Source of the DNA: an uncultured Silvanigrella sp.
GTDB taxonomy: Bacteria; Bdellovibrionota_B; Oligoflexia; Silvanigrellales; Silvanigrellaceae
Reading direction: 5' to 3'
Assembly: GCA_903933385.1 (NCBI GenBank)
Contig: CAIZJW010000020.1
Span: 1 to 52,324 of the forward strand
DNA length: 52,324 nucleotides
The notes under the pieces were generated by a model. The model was not told where the DNA came from. It searched no databases and saw only the letters and a list, made by a program, of their open reading frames with translations. A program made the translations under genes and the position numbers. Position 1 is the first letter of the stretch, and the number at the start of each line of letters is the position of its first letter. Below are positions 46,362-52,324 of this stretch, piece by piece.

Positions 46362-47812
46362 TCCCGACTTTCCTGAGGTATGGGGAGGCTGGAGGGAATT
46401 GATTTGCGCCATTTCTCCCAATCGGAAATGAGCAGGTGACGGTAAGTTCCATTTCTGCCATCGGCTCCAGATCTGTTCATTGAAGGTAGAGAGGTGTCGA
46501 TATCGCGTCCTGCGCTCTGTGCCATCAATTGAATTGATCGCCTTCTCAATTCTAGATTTGTTGTGATCGCAATTGTCTTTTGGGAAAATGTTCCCACATA
46601 TTCTTTGTAAACGTTTTTCGGTCTGCGACCTATCTCGCCTCCACAGAATCCGCTCACAATCATCCGAGCATCTAAAGCACTGAGTTCGAGTTGCTCGGCT
46701 ATCACCTTGCTTTCGATAACCTCCTGGGTACTTGGCATGGTGGGTGGATACTTGAGATGACGCCCTCCCCTTCCGCCACGTCCGCCCATCACAACGCTCT
46801 CAGTCGTTCTATTTGTGCTTCCAAGTTGAAAGATCCACACGGATCCGGCGTTTTGTCCTGCTTCACCTGGTGTGCCTGTTAAAAGTACCGCGTCGTGATC
46901 TGCTGTGAGAGGCTCATCACTTTTTTCGACTGGATATTTGATCATCTGCTGCAGAGCAACCACGCCTTCAATTTGAGGTTCTGAAAAATTGAGTTGTACA
47001 AACTCATCTGTGCCACAAAGATCTGAGCGAATTGTGTCCTTGTCCATAAAGAGTGCTCGTGAGCGGATAGTATCTTTCCACTGCTGATTCAAGAATGAGT
47101 CGTTCCAGGAATAGTTGTGCCCTACGACTTCGGTGTCCCATGCAAAAGTTGGCGGTTTTGGCGGTCTGCGTGTTGTTGTATCTTCGACTGCCACGCAAGG
47201 ATGATCACTGAATTCGCAGGGCGCGCTTTTCCCATCTGGTCCGTCGTGTCCTTCACTCCTCAGAGTTGGTAAATCACTCCCGGTCGCAAATATAACTACG
47301 TCACCAGATGGGCCTGCACTGGAACTTGTTTCCACAAAGAGGTTCGCAAAGGAGTGACCCGCCAAGAATAGCTTATGGCCATGCGTTCGAATTATTAAAG
47401 GCTTCTCAGAAGCAAATGAGCTGAAACTCAAAGTAATATCGGTCTTTAGGATTAGTTCGTTCCTTCCCGAATTGAAAATTCCAAACTCCGAAATTTTGTC
47501 AGACCCAGAAGAAGTGTTCAGCCAGTCGTTGAAGTTGTTTTTGTTTCCTTCTTCACTCAGTAAAATTGAGTCACCAACTTCCCAATCGGCGTTTGCCGAA
47601 GGATCGCTTGTGCTGACTGTTTCATCGTCGGGAGCATTCGTCCCATTTTTTCTCTCGTCTTCCTTCAAAACTGGCTCTCTTTTTTTATCTCTTAGGTCTG
47701 ATTCAAGTTCTCTTTGGCTTGAATCGGTGTCGTCTTGCGGTTGTTCAATCAGATCAGCGCAACCGCATGCGATAAAAAAATAAAGAATGAAAAAAAGGCA
47801 AAATTTGAGCAT
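46289..47812 (-). CDS. Predicted lipoprotein of unknown function with Gly-rich GxxG segments
   Basis: MLKFCLFFILYFFIACGCADL lipobox-like start; GGAGG SD 8 nt upstream of ATG 47812; segments GHDGPDGKSAP, GTPGEAGQNAG, GGRGGRGGRH, RSGADGRNG. Confidence 0.7.
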   Translation of the reverse strand: MLKFCLFFILYFFIACGCADLIEQPQDDTDSSQRELESDLRDKKREPVLKEDERKNGTNAPDDETVSTSDPSANADWEVGDSILLSEEGNKNNFNDWLNTSSGSDKISEFGIFNSGRNELILKTDITLSFSSFASEKPLIIRTHGHKLFLAGHSFANLFVETSSSAGPSGDVVIFATGSDLPTLRSEGHDGPDGKSAPCEFSDHPCVAVEDTTTRRPPKPPTFAWDTEVVGHNYSWNDSFLNQQWKDTIRSRALFMDKDTIRSDLCGTDEFVQLNFSEPQIEGVVALQQMIKYPVEKSDEPLTADHDAVLLTGTPGEAGQNAGSVWIFQLGSTNRTTESVVMGGRGGRGGRHLKYPPTMPSTQEVIESKVIAEQLELSALDARMIVSGFCGGEIGRRPKNVYKEYVGTFSQKTIAITTNLELRRRSIQLMAQSAGRDIDTSLPSMNRSGADGRNGTYRHLLISDWEKWRKSIPSSLPIPQESRDQSIRAESSGRLSDEVFGLNTFPL

Positions 47813-47854
47813 TTTAGTTTCCTCCGCAGTTGGAGGCGTCATGCTCAAAAATTT
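47801..47854 (-). promoter_or_regulatory. Nested inverted repeats predicted to sequester the SD and start codon of the 46289-47812 gene
   Basis: Outer TTTGAGCAT/ATGCTCAAA 9 bp (plus an AAA/TTT extension); inner CCTCC-AACTGC-GGAGG includes the SD. Confidence 0.55.
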
Positions 47855-47911
47855 AAAGATGGAAAAGTTCAAATCAGGATGACTGAAAATTTCAGGCGGG
47901 TTGTATTGTTT

Positions 47912-48922
47912 TCAGTCGTAACCAAGCATGCTCTTGCGTTGTTCGCCCCAGCGGATCGCGTCCCTGATTCCATCATCAATCGACTTCTCAGCGTGCCAAC
48001 CCAACATGTGTCCAGCTCTTTCGCAACTCGCATAGGAGCCTGCATTGTCACCGGGACGTGGGGCTGCTTCTCCTTTGTTGAGTATTGATCCGGACACTCG
48101 CTCAAAGGAAGAGACGAGTTCCTTCACCGTGACACCCTGCCCTGTTCCTAAGTTGATCACCTCGTAAAAATCGTTTTGCTCGCGCCCTTGGAAAATTTCT
48201 ATAAATTTCTCAAGGGCAGCGACGTGAGCTTTGGCTAGGTCCCACACGTGGATGTAGTCACGCAAACCACTTCCATCGCGGGTTGTCCAATTGACTCCGG
48301 TCACTTCAAACTTTGGAATTTTCCCACGTGCACAATCGACTAATTTACCAACAACATGTGATGGTTCTCGCACATGAATTCCGCTGCGTAGTTTTGGGTC
48401 TGCACCAATCGGGTTGAAGTAACGCAGCGCGATTCCTTGAAGGCCATAGGCTGAAGAGAAATCTTTGAGCACCATTTCCATCATGAATTTGGTGCGTGCA
48501 TAGGGACTCTGTGGATTCAGCGGAGCCTGCTCAGTCACTTTGAAATTTTCAACAACGTCGTAAATTGAGGCAGACGAGCTGAAGACCACTCCTCGAACGT
48601 TTCGGTTGACGAGAGTTTTGAAAAACTCGACGGATTTCGACACGTTCTCTTTGTAGTACTCGTAAGGTTTTTCCATTGATTCAGGAACGACAATCAGGGC
48701 TGCACAATGAACAACGAGCTTAATATCGGAGTGGTCGTCTAGCAGACGTCCAACAAGCTCACTGTCGGCGATATCACCCTTGTAGAAAATGCGACCTTTG
48801 GTGAAGATCTCTTGTCCGGTGACAAGGGAGTCGAGAATCACTGGGGTATGTCCTGCGTCGAGCAACGCGGAACAAATTGTGCTTCCAATATAGCCCGCTC
48901 CGCCGGTGACTAAGACTTTCAC
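47912..48922 (-). CDS. galE: UDP-glucose 4-epimerase
   Basis: MKVLVTGGAGYIGSTICSALLDAGH; SSSASIYD; SPYARTKFMMEMVL; LRYFNPIGAD; GSGLRDYIHVWDLAKAH. Confidence 0.92.
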   Translation of the reverse strand: MKVLVTGGAGYIGSTICSALLDAGHTPVILDSLVTGQEIFTKGRIFYKGDIADSELVGRLLDDHSDIKLVVHCAALIVVPESMEKPYEYYKENVSKSVEFFKTLVNRNVRGVVFSSSASIYDVVENFKVTEQAPLNPQSPYARTKFMMEMVLKDFSSAYGLQGIALRYFNPIGADPKLRSGIHVREPSHVVGKLVDCARGKIPKFEVTGVNWTTRDGSGLRDYIHVWDLAKAHVAALEKFIEIFQGREQNDFYEVINLGTGQGVTVKELVSSFERVSGSILNKGEAAPRPGDNAGSYASCERAGHMLGWHAEKSIDDGIRDAIRWGEQRKSMLGYD

Positions 48923-48995
48923 GCTTCACTCCTCTGACGACCTATGTTACGCGACACCTTGTGGCCGTTGGCAACAGACCACAAAGGATAAACAA

Positions 48996-49904
48996 ATGTT
49001 TCAAGACTACCTGTTCTACGGCACCGATGTCGAGACTCGTTACGCGTTTCGAATGATTCATCTTACATCCCTCGTGAGGCATGCCCAGTCACTCCATGGA
49101 CTCGTTGGGGCACAGGCGGAACTTCTGGGTCACGGAATTCTCTCTGGAGTTTTGCTTGCCTCAATCCTCGAAGATGAGGAGAGAATTAATCTGCGGTTCC
49201 TCTCTGGCACCGACTGCACAATGGGTATTGAAACGACCAGGCATGCCGTGACTCGTGGATACTTAGAAGCAAACCCCGACTCCGAGCTCATGCAACAGTT
49301 GCTTGCCGGTAAGAATGCAGAGCTTCCTTGGGTGGTTCGTTCACTTCGCTCTAAATCGGGTACAAATCATCTTTTTGAAGGTATCTCTGGAACCGAGTCC
49401 GGCAGCCTTGAGACTGCCGTGAATGAGCATCTCCGGACCAGCTATCAGATGAACACTCAGGTACGGATTGACTGCTGGCATAGTCCAAAGGACGGTCAAC
49501 TCTATGCTGCTGGTGTGATTTATCTCGAGCTTCCGAATTTAAAATCCGCAGTTTCGGACGAGCTTTGGAATCACGTCGGCACGCTTCCCAATTTGAGAGA
49601 GATTTTCGGCGAGGCCTCCCACGATCCCGACAAGCTCTCTTCTGCTCTGATTCCTCACCAGGTGCGCGCCATCAACAGCATCAACCCGAGCTGGGGCTGT
49701 TCATGTTCACCCGAGTCTGTGGAATCAATGCTTAAAAAACTGGGCCGAGCTGAATTAATGACCATGGTCAGCGAAGGGAATCCCGCAGAGATTCGCTGTC
49801 ATTATTGCAACAAGTTTTTCAATGTTGAAGTGCAGCGGATGCAACAGTTAGCCGATGAGCTCGGTGGATCTGACGATGATTCTTCGTCAAGCACGCTGAA
49901 CTAA
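48996..49904 (+). CDS. hslO: Redox-regulated chaperone Hsp33
   Basis: Hsp33 fold with the C-terminal zinc site CSC...CHYC and AELMTMVSEGNPAEIRCHYCNKFF. Confidence 0.9.
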   Translation: MFQDYLFYGTDVETRYAFRMIHLTSLVRHAQSLHGLVGAQAELLGHGILSGVLLASILEDEERINLRFLSGTDCTMGIETTRHAVTRGYLEANPDSELMQQLLAGKNAELPWVVRSLRSKSGTNHLFEGISGTESGSLETAVNEHLRTSYQMNTQVRIDCWHSPKDGQLYAAGVIYLELPNLKSAVSDELWNHVGTLPNLREIFGEASHDPDKLSSALIPHQVRAINSINPSWGCSCSPESVESMLKKLGRAELMTMVSEGNPAEIRCHYCNKFFNVEVQRMQQLADELGGSDDDSSSSTLN

Positions 49905-49942
49905 GTTTCCGTTTGATTCAGTGTTATTCGCTTATGTTTATA

Positions 49943-49973
49943 AAAAAAGGGGAGCTTTAAGCTCCCCTTTTTT
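49943..49973. terminator. Bidirectional intrinsic terminator between hslO and ahcY
   Basis: AAAAAGGGGAGC-TTTAA-GCTCCCCTTTTTT. Confidence 0.88.
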
Positions 49974-51265
49974 CAGTAGCGGTACATCTCTGGTTTGTAA
50001 GGTCCATCGACTGGAATATTGAGGTATTCAGATTGCTTCGAAGAGAGCGTGGTGAGGCTGACACCAAGCTTCGCGAGGTGGAGTCGGGCAACTTCTTCGT
50101 CGAGTTTCTTTGGCAAAGTATAAACACCGACAGGGTAGTTCTTTGAGTTTGTCCAAAGCTCGATTTGAGCGAGAACCTGATTTGTGAAGCTCGTGCTCAT
50201 AACGAATGATGGATGTCCATTCGCGCAGCCCAAGTTTACCAAACGACCTTCGGCCAAAAGAATAATCTCATTGCCCGTTGAGAACTTGTATTTGTCCACT
50301 TGGGGTTTGACGTTGATGTGTTGAATTCCTGGGTAGGATTTCAATCCCGCAACATCAATTTCGACATCGAAGTGACCAATGTTGCAGACAATGGCCTGAT
50401 CTTTCATTTTGGCCATGTGCTCTGCTTTGATGACGTCGCAGCATCCTGTGGCTGTAACGAAAACGTGACCTTCGGGGATCGCCTCCTCGAGAGTGCGCAC
50501 TTCGTAGCCTTCCATGACGGCTTGCAAAGCATTGATTGGGTCGATTTCTGTGACGATCACGCGCGCTCCCATTCCGCGCATCGAACGTGCAGAGCCTTTG
50601 CCTACATCTCCAAATCCAGCAACAACAACTGTCTTGCCAGCAACCATAACGTCTGTTGCACGCTTGATACCATCAACAAGCGATTCACGGCAGCCATACA
50701 GGTTATCAAATTTGCTCTTAGTTACAGCATCATTGACGTTAATTGCGGGAACCTTGAGCTCTCCGCGCTTAAGCATTTGGTGGAGGTGATGGACTCCGGT
50801 GGTTGTTTCTTCCGAGATTCCTCTGATGTCTGCCAACATCGCGGGATATTTTTTGTGAATGTAGCCAGTGAGATCGCCGCCATCGTCGAGAATCATGTTG
50901 GGGCCTTTGCCGCCAGCGAATTTTACGCTTTGCTCAACGCACCACCAATATTCATCTTCCGTTTCGCCTTTCCATGCAAAAACGGGAATTCCAGCTTTTG
51001 CGATTGCAGCTGCGGCGGTATCTTGCGTGGAAAAAATGTTGCAGCTCGACCAACGAACTTCAGCGCCGAGTTCGAGGAGCGTTTCAATAAGAACAGCGGT
51101 TTGCACGGTCATGTGCAGGCATCCGGCAATACGAGCACCCTTAAGAGGCTTCGTTTTTCCATATCTTTCCCGAAGGATCATCAAACCGGGCATATCTTTT
51201 TCTGCGATTTCAATCTCACGACGCCCTTGGGTTGCGAGGGCTATGTCTTTAACTTTATAATCCAC
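49973..51265 (-). CDS. ahcY: S-adenosylhomocysteinase
   Basis: [75 protein letters not shown]-terminal [12 protein letters not shown]-like end. GTG start with SD AAGGAGC. Confidence 0.97.
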   Translation of the reverse strand: MDYKVKDIALATQGRREIEIAEKDMPGLMILRERYGKTKPLKGARIAGCLHMTVQTAVLIETLLELGAEVRWSSCNIFSTQDTAAAAIAKAGIPVFAWKGETEDEYWWCVEQSVKFAGGKGPNMILDDGGDLTGYIHKKYPAMLADIRGISEETTTGVHHLHQMLKRGELKVPAINVNDAVTKSKFDNLYGCRESLVDGIKRATDVMVAGKTVVVAGFGDVGKGSARSMRGMGARVIVTEIDPINALQAVMEGYEVRTLEEAIPEGHVFVTATGCCDVIKAEHMAKMKDQAIVCNIGHFDVEIDVAGLKSYPGIQHINVKPQVDKYKFSTGNEIILLAEGRLVNLGCANGHPSFVMSTSFTNQVLAQIELWTNSKNYPVGVYTLPKKLDEEVARLHLAKLGVSLTTLSSKQSEYLNIPVDGPYKPEMYRY

Positions 51266-51373
51266 GGTTTGCTCCTTCAGACATTTACTTTCGTGCTAAA
51301 TACCAACGAGACCGTAGCCCAAACTAAAGGTGGGCTCAAGTCATCGTTCTGTCTTGTAGTCACTTTAGAGTGC

Positions 51374-52324
51374 TTATTCCCACTCAATTGTAGCTGGTGG
51401 TTTAGAGGTTATGTCGTAAACCACCCTACTGATTCCCGCGACTTCATTGGTAATACGCCTCGATACAGTCGCGAGGAACTCGAAGGGCAATTTCGACCAA
51501 TCGGCTGTCATTCCATCTCTTGATCCAACGCATCGAAGAGCTACAACGGAATCATAGCTCCGCCCATCGCCTTTGACGCCAACCGATTTAACAGGAAGTA
51601 ACACAGCAAACGCTTGCCATACCGAGTCGTAAAGGCCGTCTCGACGAAGTTGGTCGATGAGAATTGCATCAACTTCTCGGAGGAGTGCGAGGCGATCTTT
51701 TGTGATTTCACCCAAGACTCGGAGCGCAAGGCCAGGCCCTGGGAATGGGTGGCGACTGATAAACTCTTCTGGAATACCGAGCTCACGGCCTAGAGAGCGG
51801 ACCTCGTCTTTGAAAAGATGGCGGAGCGGCTCAACCAAGGACATGTTCATTTTCTCGGGCAATCCACCGACGTTATGGTGGCTCTTTATGACCTGTGCGT
51901 GAGCGGATGAATGCGAAGACTCGATAACGTCGCTTGCGATTGTTCCCTGCACCAGTGCCCTACAGCGTGCAAACCTTTTACTTTCCGATTCAAACACGTC
52001 AATAAAGGTTTTTCCGATAATTTTTCTCTTTTGTTCGGGATCTGTGACGCCCGTGAGGCGCTCGAGAAACAATTCGGAGGAGTTGATAGGATGCACATTG
52101 AGATTCAGTTTTTCTTTGTAAATTCTGAGGGTCGTCGCAAATTCATCTTTGCGTAGAAGGCCTGTATCCACAAATATACAATGGAGCCGAGAACCAATCT
52201 GTTCTGCGACCAATGTTGCAGCGACTGTTGAATCAACGCCACCACTCAGTGCGCAAATGACGTCGCAATCACCCTCAATCTTTGCGAGTTGTTGAGTGAG
52301 AAGAGTTTCTGCCTTGGGCTTGTA
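51374..52324 (-). CDS. guaA: GMP synthase (glutamine-hydrolysing), C-terminal part, window-truncated
   Basis: PP-loop [18 protein letters not shown] read through to the window edge; [25 protein letters not shown]; terminal [10 protein letters not shown]. Confidence 0.95.
   Translation of the reverse strand, partial: YKPKAETLLTQQLAKIEGDCDVICALSGGVDSTVAATLVAEQIGSRLHCIFVDTGLLRKDEFATTLRIYKEKLNLNVHPINSSELFLERLTGVTDPEQKRKIIGKTFIDVFESESKRFARCRALVQGTIASDVIESSHSSAHAQVIKSHHNVGGLPEKMNMSLVEPLRHLFKDEVRSLGRELGIPEEFISRHPFPGPGLALRVLGEITKDRLALLREVDAILIDQLRRDGLYDSVWQAFAVLLPVKSVGVKGDGRSYDSVVALRCVGSRDGMTADWSKLPFEFLATVSRRITNEVAGISRVVYDITSKPPATIEWE

Noticed and set aside
50300-51523. 407-aa plus-strand ORF
   Set aside because: Antisense to ahcY and the guaA end, which have unambiguous conserved motifs; the open frame is a shadow of ahcY codon usage and has no convincing family motif.
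1-52324. CRISPR arrays, tRNA genes, insertion sequences, prophage or toxin-antitoxin/defence cassettes
   Set aside because: Scanned by eye for regular direct repeats, T-loop GTTCRANNC contexts and transposase/integrase motifs; none found. A tRNAscan/minced/DefenseFinder run would be decisive.

Overview
This 52.3 kb bacterial chromosomal window is densely packed with housekeeping genes and some accessory genes. I saw no tRNA, rRNA, CRISPR array, transposon or prophage signature. Recognisable content: coaE; an RluA-type pseudouridine synthase; two isocitrate dehydrogenases predicted to use different cofactors; an NtrY/NtrX-like two-component pair; RNase P RNA (rnpB); metK; a DsbA-like protein; a TatA/B-like protein; a lytic transglycosylase; a J-domain protein; two divergent acyl-CoA dehydrogenases; ribH-nusB; an enoyl-CoA hydratase with a 2Fe-2S ferredoxin; a bactofilin/transpeptidase neighbourhood; a SWIM-SNF2 helicase; ppa followed by gcvT-gcvH-gcvPA-gcvPB; trxC; serS/grpE; an LpoA-like protein; galE; hslO; ahcY; and the 3' part of guaA. 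The gene set and many lineage-specific lipoproteins would fit a Bdellovibrionota/'deltaproteobacteria'-type genome, but that is inference only. The best leads are: (1) an isolated transcription unit with a FliA(sigma28)-like promoter, an 11-nt match to the canonical anti-Shine-Dalgarno sequence, an orphan 165-aa protein and a terminator that contains its stop codon (27617-28183); (2) a leader in front of an unknown Gly-rich lipoprotein in which nested inverted repeats would sequester both the Shine-Dalgarno sequence and the start codon (47801-47920); (3) smaller structured leaders at metK, the gene after metK, gcvPA and ahcY; (4) a divergent bactofilin/pedestal-less transpeptidase locus. No searches or folding were run; calls rest on motifs and the supplied ORF translations.
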